This document shows positions 25,331 through 35,042 of a stretch of DNA of 64,000 nucleotides, piece after piece (position 1 is the first letter of the stretch; every line of letters begins with the position of its first letter). Under the pieces are notes generated by a model that was not told where the DNA came from, did not search any database, and worked only from the letters and a program-made list of their open reading frames with translations. A program made the position numbers and the translations under genes. The DNA is taken from the NCBI GenBank assembly GCA_035510155.1, contig DATKHR010000379.1:15497-79496 (forward strand). Direction: 5' to 3'. The DNA comes from DATKHR01 sp035510155. Lineage in GTDB: Bacteria; Acidobacteriota; Vicinamibacteria; Vicinamibacterales; CAVVIG01.

Positions 25331-27061
25331 ATGGAACGGAGAGGACTCACGCGGTGGCTCACGACCGCTCAGACGATCGTCGCGCTTGGAATCGCGGCGA
25401 CGGCGCACGCGCAGTTGACTGAGGCGCGCATACAGGAGCTCATCAAGCAGGCGGCCGACAACGCGGCGCGGTCCGGGGATCGCCTCGCAACGAATCAAAC
25501 CGCGCAGACGCAAGCGGCCGGCCAGGCGCGCCCGGTTGTCCAGTTGACGCTCGAGGATGCAGTGAAGTTCGCGCTCGACCGGAACCTCGACATAGCAGTC
25601 CAACGGCTCAACCCGCAGGTCAACGATATTTCCATCGCGAGCATCCAGTCCACGTACCATCCGGCGCTGACCTCGACCCTCGCCACACAGTCTACGGTCA
25701 CACCTGCGAACACCACGCTGGCAGGCACGAATCTCGCGGGGACGCCGATCACCGCCGGTTTGTCAACTTGGAACGGGGGGATAGGCCAGAATGTCCCCTG
25801 GGGGGGCGGTTCGTACAGCATCTTGTTGAACAACAACAAAACGACGACGACCAGCTTGAACACGTTGTACAACCCTGCGTACAACACGAATTGGTCCGCC
25901 ACCTACACGCAGCCGCTGTTCAGAAATCTGCGCATCGATTCGACGCGGCGGTCACTTCAGATCACGAAGGTGAGCCGCGACATCTCGGACGTGCAGCTTC
26001 GCGCGACGATCACGAACACTCTCTCGAACGTGCGCAATGCGTACTGGGATTATGTCTACGCCGTGCAAGCGGTTGACGTTGCGCAAGAGTCGGTGAACTT
26101 GGCCAATCAGCTCGTAAAGGACAATCAGACGCGCGTGGAGGTCGGGACCATGGCGCCGATCGACGTCGTGCAGGCGCAATCGCAGTCGGCGACGGCCCGT
26201 CAAAACCTTGCCACGGCTGTTCAAGCCCGCGACACGGCGGAGCTGGCGCTCAAACGCCTTCTCGTCAGCGGCACGCAAGACGCGAACTGGAGCGCGCATC
26301 TGGATCCTGTCGATCGCCCGGACTTTAGCCCTGAACCGATCGACGTGCAGGCGGCGGTGCGCCGAGCGCTCAGCGAACGGACCGATCTCGACATCGCGCG
26401 GAAGAACGAGGAACAGAACAACGTCACGTTGAAGTACCTCAACGACCAGATGAAACCACAACTGGATGTCGTCGGTACATACGGACTGGTCGGTCTTGGA
26501 GGCGCGCAGTACACATATCCTGAGGGCACAACCGGCATAAACCGCGTCCCGAACGGTTCCATTCCCGGCGCCTTCGGCGACGCGCTGTCGTCTCTTTTTA
26601 CGACCAACTATCCACGCTGGACCGCCCAGCTGAACTTCAGCTATCCGCTCGGGTACAGCGCCCAGCAAGCCTCAGTCGCCCGCGCACGCGTGCAATTGAA
26701 CCAAGTACAGGCGCAAGTCAAGCAGATCGAGCTGCAGGTGGCAACTGACGTCACCAACGCGGCAATCAACGTGCAGAGCGGCATCGAGCGCGTTCAGGCG
26801 GCCCAGGCCGCGCGCGAGCTGGCGCAAAAGACGCTGGAGGCGGAACAGAGCAAGTTCGAAGTCGGGATGTCGACGAACTACAACGTGATTCTGACGCAAC
26901 GCGACCTGTCCACCGCTCAAATCAACGAACTGCAGGCCGTGCTCAACTACCGCAAGTCGCTCGTGGAACTCGAGCGCCTGCAACAGACGACGCTGCAGAA
27001 TCTGAACGTGACCATACTGAGCCCGACGCCGGCGGGGACGATCACAGTCGCGCCACAATAG
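25331..27061 (+). CDS. TolC-family outer membrane efflux protein
   Basis: From the ATG at 25331 (GGGGAG 4 nt upstream) the protein has 576 residues; an earlier ATG at 25313 overlaps the Spy-like stop. There is a signal sequence (VALGIAATAHAQ) and the two repeated OEP halves with long helices (RNAYWDYVYAVQAVDVAQESV; VQAAQAARELAQKTLEAEQSKF, each read in parts) that build the trans-periplasmic tunnel. It is the only outer-membrane channel in an operon with two different inner-membrane pumps, so both probably dock to it. Confidence 0.92.
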   Translation: MERRGLTRWLTTAQTIVALGIAATAHAQLTEARIQELIKQAADNAARSGDRLATNQTAQTQAAGQARPVVQLTLEDAVKFALDRNLDIAVQRLNPQVNDISIASIQSTYHPALTSTLATQSTVTPANTTLAGTNLAGTPITAGLSTWNGGIGQNVPWGGGSYSILLNNNKTTTTSLNTLYNPAYNTNWSATYTQPLFRNLRIDSTRRSLQITKVSRDISDVQLRATITNTLSNVRNAYWDYVYAVQAVDVAQESVNLANQLVKDNQTRVEVGTMAPIDVVQAQSQSATARQNLATAVQARDTAELALKRLLVSGTQDANWSAHLDPVDRPDFSPEPIDVQAAVRRALSERTDLDIARKNEEQNNVTLKYLNDQMKPQLDVVGTYGLVGLGGAQYTYPEGTTGINRVPNGSIPGAFGDALSSLFTTNYPRWTAQLNFSYPLGYSAQQASVARARVQLNQVQAQVKQIELQVATDVTNAAINVQSGIERVQAAQAARELAQKTLEAEQSKFEVGMSTNYNVILTQRDLSTAQINELQAVLNYRKSLVELERLQQTTLQNLNVTILSPTPAGTITVAPQ

Positions 27062-27094
27062 GTTGCACTCAACAGGAACGACCGAGACCCTCTC

Positions 27095-28573
27095 ATGAAG
27101 CGAGCGACTACGGTTCTCCTCCTCATTGCCGCCATCGGGGCCGGGGCCGGCGCGTTTTACTACAGGCACAACGGCAACGAGGTTCAGGTGAATACCTCCT
27201 CGGTTTCGCGTGGCGAAATCGTCGACACCGTCGGCGCCACAGGGACGCTGCAGGCAGTGGTCACCGTGCAGGTCGGGAGTCAGGTGTCGGGCACCATCAG
27301 CTGGCTGGGGGCCGACTTCAATTCAATCGTCAAGAAGGGCCAGGTGATCGCCAGACTCGAGCCGTCCTTGTTCGAGGCGGAGGTGGCGCAGGCCAAGGCG
27401 AACCTGATCAAGTCCCAGGCGGACGTCGAGCACAACAAAGTGGCGTTGACCGACGCCCAGCAGAAGTACGCGCGCACCAAGGAGCTCGCTGCGAGGAACC
27501 TGCTGCCGCAGAGCGATCTCGACGCGGCGAAGATCGCGGTGGACTCGGCGGCGGCGATGTTGCGGTCGTCCGAAGCGACCGTCGAGCAGGCGAAGGCCAC
27601 GCTCAACCAGAACCAGGTGAACCTCGAGCACTCCATTATCGAGGCGCCGATCGACGGCATCGTGACCCAGCGCAGCGTCGACGTCGGCCAGACGGTGGCC
27701 GCGAGCATGCAGGCGCCGACGCTGTTCATCATCGCCGCAGACCTGACCAAGATGCAGGTCAACGCGAACATTGACGAAGCGGACGTGGGGCGCATCCGCC
27801 CGCATCAACACGTGACGTTCCGCGTGGACGCGTATCCCACCGACGTCTTCGAAGGCACGGTCGCGCAAATCCGCTTACAGCCGGTCGTCGTGCAGAACGT
27901 CACGACTTACGGCACCGTCATCGACGTGCCGAACGCGGAGCTGAAGCTCAAGCCGGGGATGACCGCGAACGTCAAGGTCGAGATTGCCAGGAAGAGCGAC
28001 ACGCTGCGCATCCCGAACACGGCACTGCGCTTCAGGCCGACGACAGACATGTTCACGGCGCTGAACCAGGCCATCCCGCCGGAGGTTCAGTTCGCAGGCG
28101 GCGGGCGGACCGGACCGCGTGGCCCGGGTGGGTCGGGTCAGTCGAGTGGGTCGGGTGGGTCGGGTCGGTCGAGTGGAACGGGCGCGTCCAGTGCTTCCCC
28201 AACGCTCGCGACGCCCCAGCCGCCTCAGGTGGCCAAAAGGCCGTCCGAGCTGCTCAAACCCAAATACGGCAGCATCCAACAGGCCCAGACGATTGACGCG
28301 TTGTTTGCGCCCCTGCCGACGGTGGAAACGCGCGGGCGGGTGTGGTTGTTCATCGATCATCAGCTCAAGCCGGTCAATCTCCGCCTGGGGATTACCGATG
28401 GCACCAACACGGAAGTCTTGAGCGGAGAGCTGCAGGACAAGACAGAAGTAGTCACGAGCATCACCGGCCTCGGCTCGACCCGGGGGACCGCCAACACAGG
28501 TACAGGTAACCCGTTGATGCCGGGAGGGCGTGGCCCGGGCGGATTCGGCGGCGGAGGCCGAGGCGGCCGATAA
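27095..28573 (+). CDS. MacA-like periplasmic adaptor (HlyD/RND-MFP family)
   Basis: The 492-residue adaptor has an N-terminal membrane anchor (TTVLLLIAAIGAGAGAFYY), a split lipoyl domain (VQVGSQVSGTISWLGADFN; IEAPIDGIVTQRSVDVGQTV), a helical hairpin and beta-barrel/MP domains, as in MacA. It would join the ABC permease encoded downstream to TolC. A Gly/Ser/Arg-rich insert of about 25 residues near 345-370 is encoded by a GTGGGTCGG-word repeat (28125-28187). The tail is Gly-rich. The stop is 2 bp before the ATPase gene. Confidence 0.9.
   Translation: MKRATTVLLLIAAIGAGAGAFYYRHNGNEVQVNTSSVSRGEIVDTVGATGTLQAVVTVQVGSQVSGTISWLGADFNSIVKKGQVIARLEPSLFEAEVAQAKANLIKSQADVEHNKVALTDAQQKYARTKELAARNLLPQSDLDAAKIAVDSAAAMLRSSEATVEQAKATLNQNQVNLEHSIIEAPIDGIVTQRSVDVGQTVAASMQAPTLFIIAADLTKMQVNANIDEADVGRIRPHQHVTFRVDAYPTDVFEGTVAQIRLQPVVVQNVTTYGTVIDVPNAELKLKPGMTANVKVEIARKSDTLRIPNTALRFRPTTDMFTALNQAIPPEVQFAGGGRTGPRGPGGSGQSSGSGGSGRSSGTGASSASPTLATPQPPQVAKRPSELLKPKYGSIQQAQTIDALFAPLPTVETRGRVWLFIDHQLKPVNLRLGITDGTNTEVLSGELQDKTEVVTSITGLGSTRGTANTGTGNPLMPGGRGPGGFGGGGRGGR
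28125..28187 (+). repeat. GTGGGTCGG-word repeat inside the adaptor gene
   Basis: The words GGGTCGGGT, GTCGAGTGG and GTGGGTCGG recur several times in about 60 bp. The repeat stays in frame and encodes a flexible Gly/Ser/Arg-rich loop between the membrane-proximal domain and the C-terminal part of the adaptor. Confidence 0.7.
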
Positions 28574-28575
28574 CC

Positions 28576-29370
28576 ATGCCTCCCGTCATCGCGGTCAGGA
28601 ATCTCGTCAAGACCTACGTGGTCGGCGAGGTGGAGGTGAGGGCGCTTCGCGGCGTGAACCTCGAGGTCCAGCCGGGAGAATTCGTTGCGGTCACGGGGCC
28701 GTCAGGATCCGGCAAATCGACGTTCATGCACATCGCCGGGTGCCTCGATCGCCCCACATCGGGCCAGTACCTCCTGGACGGTCAGGACGTCTCGCGAATG
28801 TCGAAAGACGCCCTGGCGGCCGTCCGCAATAGGAAGATTGGCTTCGTGTTTCAGGGTTTCAACCTGCTGTCGCGCACGTCCGCGCTCGACAACGTCGAGT
28901 TACCGTTGTTATACGGCGGCCATACAATGAAGACAGCGGATCGCCACAAGCGGGCGATGGCCATGCTCGAAGCCGTTGGATTGGGCGAGCGGTCCGACCA
29001 TCACCCCAATCAGCTGTCGGGCGGCCAGCAGCAGCGCGTCGCGATTGCGCGCGCGCTGATCAATAACCCGGCGATTCTGCTGGCCGACGAGCCGACTGGG
29101 AACCTCGACACGCGAACGAGCATCGAAGTGATGGGACTCTTTCAGCAGCTCAACCTGCAACGCGGCATCACGGTGCTCCTCATCACGCACGAGATCGATA
29201 TCGCCGAGTACGGCACGCGCGTCGTGTCATTCCGTGACGGGCTGGTTGTCGCCGACCGGGCGGTCACGAGTCGCCGCAACGCGGTCGAAGAGCTCGCCAA
29301 CCTCCCGCCGGCCCAGGACGTTCCCGAAAGGGCCGAGGCCAATATGCTTCAACCAGCGGACGCCGGCTAG
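28576..29370 (+). CDS. MacB-type ABC transporter ATP-binding protein
   Basis: The 264-residue ATPase has Walker A GPSGSGKST (41-49), a Q-loop (FVFQGFNLL), signature LSGGQQQRVAIARAL (about 150) and Walker B ILLADEPTGNLD, which is the LolD/MacB subgroup. In MacB the ATPase is fused to the permease; here it is a separate gene 5 bp before the permease. It powers mechanotransmission rather than direct membrane transport in this family. A C-terminal 30-residue extension has no known motif. Confidence 0.93.
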   Translation: MPPVIAVRNLVKTYVVGEVEVRALRGVNLEVQPGEFVAVTGPSGSGKSTFMHIAGCLDRPTSGQYLLDGQDVSRMSKDALAAVRNRKIGFVFQGFNLLSRTSALDNVELPLLYGGHTMKTADRHKRAMAMLEAVGLGERSDHHPNQLSGGQQQRVAIARALINNPAILLADEPTGNLDTRTSIEVMGLFQQLNLQRGITVLLITHEIDIAEYGTRVVSFRDGLVVADRAVTSRRNAVEELANLPPAQDVPERAEANMLQPADAG

Positions 29371-29375
29371 TTGCC

Positions 29376-30593
29376 ATGTCAGTTCTCATGGTCTTCCGGA
29401 TCGCCTTCAAGGCGCTCGGCCGCAACAAGATGCGGACCGCGCTGACGATGTTGGGCATGATCATCGGCGTCGCGGCGGTGATCACGATGGTGGCGCTCGG
29501 TACGGGCGCGCAATCTTCGATCGAGTCGCAGATTCAGTCCGCCGGGACGAACATGATCATGGTGAGCGCCGGCAACTTCTCACAAGGCGGCGTGCGGCAG
29601 GGCCAGGGCAACGCCAGCACGCTCACGCCAGACGACTCAACGGCGATCCAGCAGATCCAGGGCGTTCAGTACAAGGCCTCGGGCGTCAATACGCGCGGTC
29701 AGGTCGTCGCCGGCAACTCGAACTGGGGCACCCAGATTCAAGGCACGGACGTCGACCTGCCCCTCATTCGCTCGTGGCCGACGGTCCAGGGGTCGTTCTT
29801 CACGCCCACCGATGTGGCCACTGCCGCGAAAGTGGCCGTCCTCGGCTCGATCGTTCGCGATCAGCTGTGGAGCCCCGACTTCAATCCGGTGGGCCAGATC
29901 ATTCGCATCAACAACCTGCCCTTCACCGTGTCGGGGGTGCTGTCGAGCAAGGGTCAATCGGGCATGGGCACCGATCAGGATGACGTGGTGTTCGTCCCGT
30001 ACACCACGGTGATGAAGAAGATGCGCGGCATCACCTTCATTCAAAACGTGACGGTCTCGGCGGCATCAGCGGGCGACACGAGTGCGACCGCCGACCGCAT
30101 CGCCGCGCTCTTGCGCTTCCGCCACAAGATTCAGCCGGGCGACCCCGACGATTTCATGGTGCGGACGATGGAGGAGATGGCGAGCGTGCGCGTCCAGGCC
30201 ACGCAGACGATGACGGCGCTCCTGGCGAGCATCGCGGGCGTATCGCTGCTCGTGGGCGGCATCGGCATCATGAACATCATGCTCGTGTCGGTCACAGAGC
30301 GGACGCGCGAGATCGGCCTGCGTCTGGCGATCGGCGCGCGCGGCCGCGACGTGCTGCTCCAGTTCCTGGTCGAGGCTGTGGTCCTGAGCCTGTTCGGCGG
30401 CACGATTGGCATCGGGCTCGGCTTCGCGCTCTCGAAGGGCGTGACGCTTTGGATGTCCTGGCCGACGGCGGTGTCGCCGCAGGCGGTGCTGGTTGCGTTC
30501 GGATTCGCGGCCATCACTGGCGTGTTCTTTGGCTTCTATCCGGCGCAGAAAGCCGCAGCGCTCGACCCGATCGACGCGCTCCGGTTCGAATAA
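29376..30593 (+). CDS. MacB-type ABC transporter permease
   Basis: The 405-residue protein has an N-terminal membrane helix (ALTMLGMIIGVAAVITMVAL), a large periplasmic MacB_PCD domain (about 45-250) and a C-terminal FtsX domain with three helices (LLVGGIGIMNIMLVSVTERTREIGLR region). This is the standard permease of MacAB-TolC pumps that move macrolides, peptides or lipopeptides out of the periplasm. It lies between its ATPase gene and a second adaptor gene (2 bp gap). Confidence 0.93.
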   Translation: MSVLMVFRIAFKALGRNKMRTALTMLGMIIGVAAVITMVALGTGAQSSIESQIQSAGTNMIMVSAGNFSQGGVRQGQGNASTLTPDDSTAIQQIQGVQYKASGVNTRGQVVAGNSNWGTQIQGTDVDLPLIRSWPTVQGSFFTPTDVATAAKVAVLGSIVRDQLWSPDFNPVGQIIRINNLPFTVSGVLSSKGQSGMGTDQDDVVFVPYTTVMKKMRGITFIQNVTVSAASAGDTSATADRIAALLRFRHKIQPGDPDDFMVRTMEEMASVRVQATQTMTALLASIAGVSLLVGGIGIMNIMLVSVTERTREIGLRLAIGARGRDVLLQFLVEAVVLSLFGGTIGIGLGFALSKGVTLWMSWPTAVSPQAVLVAFGFAAITGVFFGFYPAQKAAALDPIDALRFE

Positions 30594-30595
30594 GC

Positions 30596-31744
30596 ATGCG
30601 TATTCATTCCACAATTTCCTTGCTCGCCATCGTCGCAGCGCTGTCGGGCGCCTGCTCGGGGGAAGCCCTGCAGCAGACGCCGGCACCGGGGAACGGGCGC
30701 GGCGGCGGCCAGGGCCCAGCGGTGCCCGTCACGATTGCGGCCGCGGCCCAGAAAACGGTTCCTGTCGACGTTCAGGCAATCGGCACCGCCATCGCCGCAT
30801 CGACGGTCGCGGTCCACGCGCAGATTACGGGCGAGCTGCAGTCGGTCAACTTCAAAGAGGGCGACGACGTGAAGCAGGGGCAAGTGCTCTTCACACTGGA
30901 CAAGCGGCCGTTCGAGGCGGCCCTGCTGCAGGCGCAGGCCAATCTCCAACGCGACCAGGCCCAGGCGCAGAACGCCAGGGCATCCTCCGTCAGGTACGAC
31001 GACCTCCTGAAGCGCGGCATCGCCACGCAGGAGCAGGTCGACCAATTCAGGACGCAAGCTGCGGCGCTCGACGCCACGGTTGTCGCCGATCAGGCCGCCG
31101 TTGACAGCGCGAAAGTGCAGCTTGATTACGCAACGATCGAGGCACCGATCACCGGCCGGACCGGCCTCCTGCAGGTCCATGCCGGAAATCTGGTCCGCGC
31201 CAACGATACGACGCCGATCGTCATCATCAATCGCATCCAGCCGGTCTACGTTTCGTTCGCGGTTCCTGAAGCGATGCTTCCCCAGTTCAAGCACTACCTC
31301 GCGGCGGGCACGATCCGCGTGGAAGCCAAAGCGCCGAACGAGGAGGGGGCGCCGTCCACCGGCCGCATCGATTTCATCGACAATGCCGTTGACGCCACGA
31401 CGGGGACGATCAAGGTGAAAGGCACGTTTCCGAACGAGGACCGGCGGCTCTGGCCGGGCCAGTTCGTGAATGTCACGGTCACGCTGACGACCGAGCCGAA
31501 CGTCACGGTTGTCCCGACGGCCGCCGTCCAAAGCGGCCAGCAGGGGGACTACGTATACGTCGTCAAAAGCGACCAGACCGTTGAGCTGCGGACGGTGTCG
31601 GTGAGGCGAACGCGCGGGAACGAGTCGATCATCAAGGACGGGCTCAGGCCCGGCGAGACCGTCGTGACCGACGGGCATTTACGGCTGGTTCCAGGAAGTC
31701 GCGTCAGCGTCAAGACCGCAGACGCGCAGAAGGCAGCGTCATGA
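30596..31744 (+). CDS. RND pump periplasmic adaptor lipoprotein (AcrA/MdtA-like)
   Basis: The 382-residue adaptor begins with a lipoprotein signal ending in the lipobox LSGAC, then a proline/glycine-rich spacer, a lipoyl half (STVAVHAQITGELQSVNFKEG), alpha-hairpin, second lipoyl half (TIEAPITGRTGLLQVHAGN) and beta-barrel/MP domains (LVPGSRVSV near the end), as in MdtA/AcrA. The start is ATG 30596, 2 nt after the permease stop; a longer frame begins inside the permease gene. The stop overlaps the RND transporter start by 4 bp. Confidence 0.92.
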   Translation: MRIHSTISLLAIVAALSGACSGEALQQTPAPGNGRGGGQGPAVPVTIAAAAQKTVPVDVQAIGTAIAASTVAVHAQITGELQSVNFKEGDDVKQGQVLFTLDKRPFEAALLQAQANLQRDQAQAQNARASSVRYDDLLKRGIATQEQVDQFRTQAAALDATVVADQAAVDSAKVQLDYATIEAPITGRTGLLQVHAGNLVRANDTTPIVIINRIQPVYVSFAVPEAMLPQFKHYLAAGTIRVEAKAPNEEGAPSTGRIDFIDNAVDATTGTIKVKGTFPNEDRRLWPGQFVNVTVTLTTEPNVTVVPTAAVQSGQQGDYVYVVKSDQTVELRTVSVRRTRGNESIIKDGLRPGETVVTDGHLRLVPGSRVSVKTADAQKAAS

Positions 31745-34700
31745 ACCTGTCGGAGCTTTTCATCAAGCGGCCGGTCACGACGACGCTGCTCGTGCTCGGG
31801 ATCATGGTGTTCGGCGTCATGGCATATCGGCTGTTGCCCGTGAGCGATCTGCCGACGGTGGATTTCCCGACGATCCAGGTCAACGCAGGCCTGCCGGGCG
31901 CTAGCCCGGAGACCATGGCGTCCGCCGTAGCGCTTCCGCTCGAAAAGCAGTTCGCGACGATTGCCGGACTGAATTCCATCAACTCCACGAGCTCGCAGGG
32001 CAGCACGAACATCACGCTCATCTTCGATCTCAGCCGGAACATCGATGCGGCCGCCCAGGACGTGCAGTCCATGATTGCCAAGGCGGCGCGACTGCTGCCG
32101 CCGCAGTTGCCGACGCCCCCGTCGTATCAGAAGGTCAACCCCGGCGACCAGCCCGTGCTGTTTCTGGTGCTGCACTCGCCCACACTGCCGTTGTCGCTGA
32201 TCGACGAGTACGCGGAGTCGACCCTCGCCCAGCGAATCTCCATGGTCAGCGGCGTCGCACAGGTCAACATTTACGGCGCCGCGAAATACGCGGTGCGGAT
32301 CGATGTCGACCCGCGCAAACTCGCCGCGCACGGCATCGGCATCGATGAGGTCGCCGACGCCGTCAACAGCGCGAACGTCAACCTGCCGACTGGGACGATT
32401 TACGGCGACGACAAGACCTTTGTCGTCCAGACCAACGGCCAGCTGCTGCGCGCCGCGGCCTATGGTCCGACGATCATCGCGTACCGGAACGGCAACCCGG
32501 TCCGGCTGAACGAGGTTGCGCACGTCTTCGACGGCATCGAGAACGACAAGAGCGCCGCGTGGTACAACGGCGAGCGCACCATCTACCTCGCCATTCAGAA
32601 GCAGCCGGGCACGAACGTCGTCGCCGTCTGCGATGCCGTGAAGGCCTTGCTGCCGACGTTCCGCGAGCAGTTGCCGGCGTCGCTGGCGCTCGACGTCAGG
32701 ACCGACCGATCGATTCCCATCCGCGAATCGGTCGCCGACGTGAAGTTTACGCTGATGCTGACGATCGGGCTCGTGATCGCCGTCATCTTCCTGTTCCTCC
32801 GAAACGTGTCGGCGACGATCATCCCGAGCCTGGCCCTACCCGCGTCGATCCTCGGCACGTTCTCCGTGATGTATCTGCTCGACTACAGCCTCGACAACCT
32901 TTCCCTCATGGCGCTCACGTTGTCGGTCGGCTTCGTCGTAGACGACGCGATCGTCATGCTCGAGAACATTGTTCGGCACATGGAAATGGGCAAGCCGCCG
33001 ATGCGGGCGGCGTTCGACGGCTCGAAGGAGATCTCGTTCACGATCATCTCGATGACGATCTCGCTCGTGGCCGTCTTCATTCCCGTGCTGTTCATGGGCG
33101 GGATTGTCGGCCGCCTGTTGCACGAATTTTCGGTCACGATTGGCGTCGCCATCCTGGTCTCGGGCGTCGTGTCCATCAGCTTGACGCCGATGCTCTGCAG
33201 CCGCTTCCTCAAGCCCCCGCACAGCCAGCAGCACAACTGGCTCTACAACGCCACGGAGCGGATGTTCGACAGCTGGCTGCGGCTGTACGACTGGACGCTC
33301 GGGCTGAGCTTGCGCTACAGCGCCGTGACGATGGCGATCTCGATTGCCCTGATCGCAGGCACCGCCTACTTCTTCATGATCGTGCCCAAGGGCTTCCTGC
33401 CCAGTGAAGATCAGGGCCGGTTCCAGACCACCACCGAGGGCGTCCAGGGCATCGGATTCGACGAGATGGTGCGCCACCAGATGCAGGTTGCCGCGATCTT
33501 CGAGAAAGATCCTGACATCGTGAGCATCAGCAACAACGTGGGGCTGGGGCCTGGCGGCGGCGCGCTCAACTCCGGCCGCCTCAACGCGGACCTGAGGCCG
33601 CGGTCGGTTCGGAAGCGCTCGGTCGACCAGATCATGGCGGACCTCCGGCCGAAGCTGGCGGAGATTCCCGGGGTCCGCGTCTACATGGTCAATCAGCCGC
33701 CGATCAATCTCGGCGGTCAGCAGGGGGCACGGAGTCTCTATCAGTTCACATTGCAGGACACCGACACCGCGGAGCTGTACAAGTACGCGCCGCTCCTCGA
33801 AGCCAAGATCCGCGAGATCCCCGGCATCGAAGACGTGTCGAGCGATCTGCAGATCAAGAACCCGCAGGTCACGCTCTCAATGGACCGGGACAAGATCTCG
33901 GCGCTCGGGCTGACGGCCAATCAGGTCGAGACGGCGCTCTACAACGCGTACAGCACGCGCCAGGTCTCGCAAATCTACGCGCCGAACAACCAGTACCAGG
34001 TGATCCTGCAGGTGGCGCCGGAGTTCCAGAAAGATCCGGCAGCGATGTCGTTGCTCTACGTGCGCTCGGCGAAAGGGTCGCTGATTCCGCTGAACACGGT
34101 CTCAACGACCACGACCGATGCGGGCCCGCTGACCGTCAGCCACACCGGTCAGCTGCCGTCTGTGACGATCTCATTCAACCTGAAGCCGGGCGCCGCGCTC
34201 GGCGACGCCGTCGACTCGATTCGTCAGGTCGCGGCGGCGACCGTTCCGGGGACTATCTCGACGATGTTCCAGGGCACCGCGCAAGCGTTCGAGGATTCAC
34301 TGCGCGGCCTTGGGCTGATTCTCCTGATGGCTGTCGTGGTCATCTACATTGTCCTCGGCATTCTGTACGAGAGCTTCACGCACCCGCTGACGATTCTGTC
34401 CGGCCTGCCCTCTGCGGGATTCGGCGCGCTGCTCACGCTTCTCGTGTTCAAGACCGAGCTCAGCCTGTATGCGTTCGTCGGCATCATCATGCTCGTTGGC
34501 TTGGTGAAGAAGAACGGCATCATGATGGTGGACTTCGCGGTCGAGGCCCAGCGCGAGCATGGCAAATCGCCGCGGGAGGCTATTCATGAGGCGTCCCTCG
34601 TGAGATTCCGTCCGATCATGATGACGACGATGGCGGCGCTCGTCGGCACGCTGCCCATCGCCTTGGGGGTGGGGGCCGGCGCCGAATCGCGGCGCCCGCT

Positions 34701-34932
34701 CGGTCTGGCCGTGGTCGGCGGTCTTCTCGTATCGCAATTGCTGACGCTCTACATCACGCCGGTCTACTACGTGTATATCGAGCGTGCGCGTATGTGGCTG
34801 GCGCGTGGGGGCAAAGACATGCACGGCGCGACCGTTCCTTTCGCAGATGCGTTGGGCAGCGCCGAGCCGCATCGTGGAGCTGACCCGGCGATTGCTCTGC
34901 AGACCGCCGGGAGTGGCCGCGGGCGGGGATAA
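31741..34932 (+). CDS. RND multidrug efflux transporter (HAE1/MdtB-AcrB family)
   Basis: The 1063-residue inner-membrane antiporter has the AcrB-type start (FIKRPVTTTLLVLGIMVFG), the twelve-helix duplicated layout with two large periplasmic loops, and the proton-relay helix 4 LMALTLSVGFVVDDAIVMLEN with two adjacent Asp residues. It should form a trimer that exports drugs or lipids through the upstream adaptor and TolC, driven by proton entry. It is the last gene of the pump operon. The C-terminal 50 residues are polar and variable. Confidence 0.95.
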   Translation: MNLSELFIKRPVTTTLLVLGIMVFGVMAYRLLPVSDLPTVDFPTIQVNAGLPGASPETMASAVALPLEKQFATIAGLNSINSTSSQGSTNITLIFDLSRNIDAAAQDVQSMIAKAARLLPPQLPTPPSYQKVNPGDQPVLFLVLHSPTLPLSLIDEYAESTLAQRISMVSGVAQVNIYGAAKYAVRIDVDPRKLAAHGIGIDEVADAVNSANVNLPTGTIYGDDKTFVVQTNGQLLRAAAYGPTIIAYRNGNPVRLNEVAHVFDGIENDKSAAWYNGERTIYLAIQKQPGTNVVAVCDAVKALLPTFREQLPASLALDVRTDRSIPIRESVADVKFTLMLTIGLVIAVIFLFLRNVSATIIPSLALPASILGTFSVMYLLDYSLDNLSLMALTLSVGFVVDDAIVMLENIVRHMEMGKPPMRAAFDGSKEISFTIISMTISLVAVFIPVLFMGGIVGRLLHEFSVTIGVAILVSGVVSISLTPMLCSRFLKPPHSQQHNWLYNATERMFDSWLRLYDWTLGLSLRYSAVTMAISIALIAGTAYFFMIVPKGFLPSEDQGRFQTTTEGVQGIGFDEMVRHQMQVAAIFEKDPDIVSISNNVGLGPGGGALNSGRLNADLRPRSVRKRSVDQIMADLRPKLAEIPGVRVYMVNQPPINLGGQQGARSLYQFTLQDTDTAELYKYAPLLEAKIREIPGIEDVSSDLQIKNPQVTLSMDRDKISALGLTANQVETALYNAYSTRQVSQIYAPNNQYQVILQVAPEFQKDPAAMSLLYVRSAKGSLIPLNTVSTTTTDAGPLTVSHTGQLPSVTISFNLKPGAALGDAVDSIRQVAAATVPGTISTMFQGTAQAFEDSLRGLGLILLMAVVVIYIVLGILYESFTHPLTILSGLPSAGFGALLTLLVFKTELSLYAFVGIIMLVGLVKKNGIMMVDFAVEAQREHGKSPREAIHEASLVRFRPIMMTTMAALVGTLPIALGVGAGAESRRPLGLAVVGGLLVSQLLTLYITPVYYVYIERARMWLARGGKDMHGATVPFADALGSAEPHRGADPAIALQTAGSGRGRG

Positions 34933-35042
34933 CGCGGCCATCCTTCGGCTCGCCACCCCTTCCCCGCCTGTCCAGCACCTTCTCCCCTCCCTGTCAACCT
35001 TCCGTAAGCCAAGCGCATCCAATCGGTTGTAACGGTGATACG

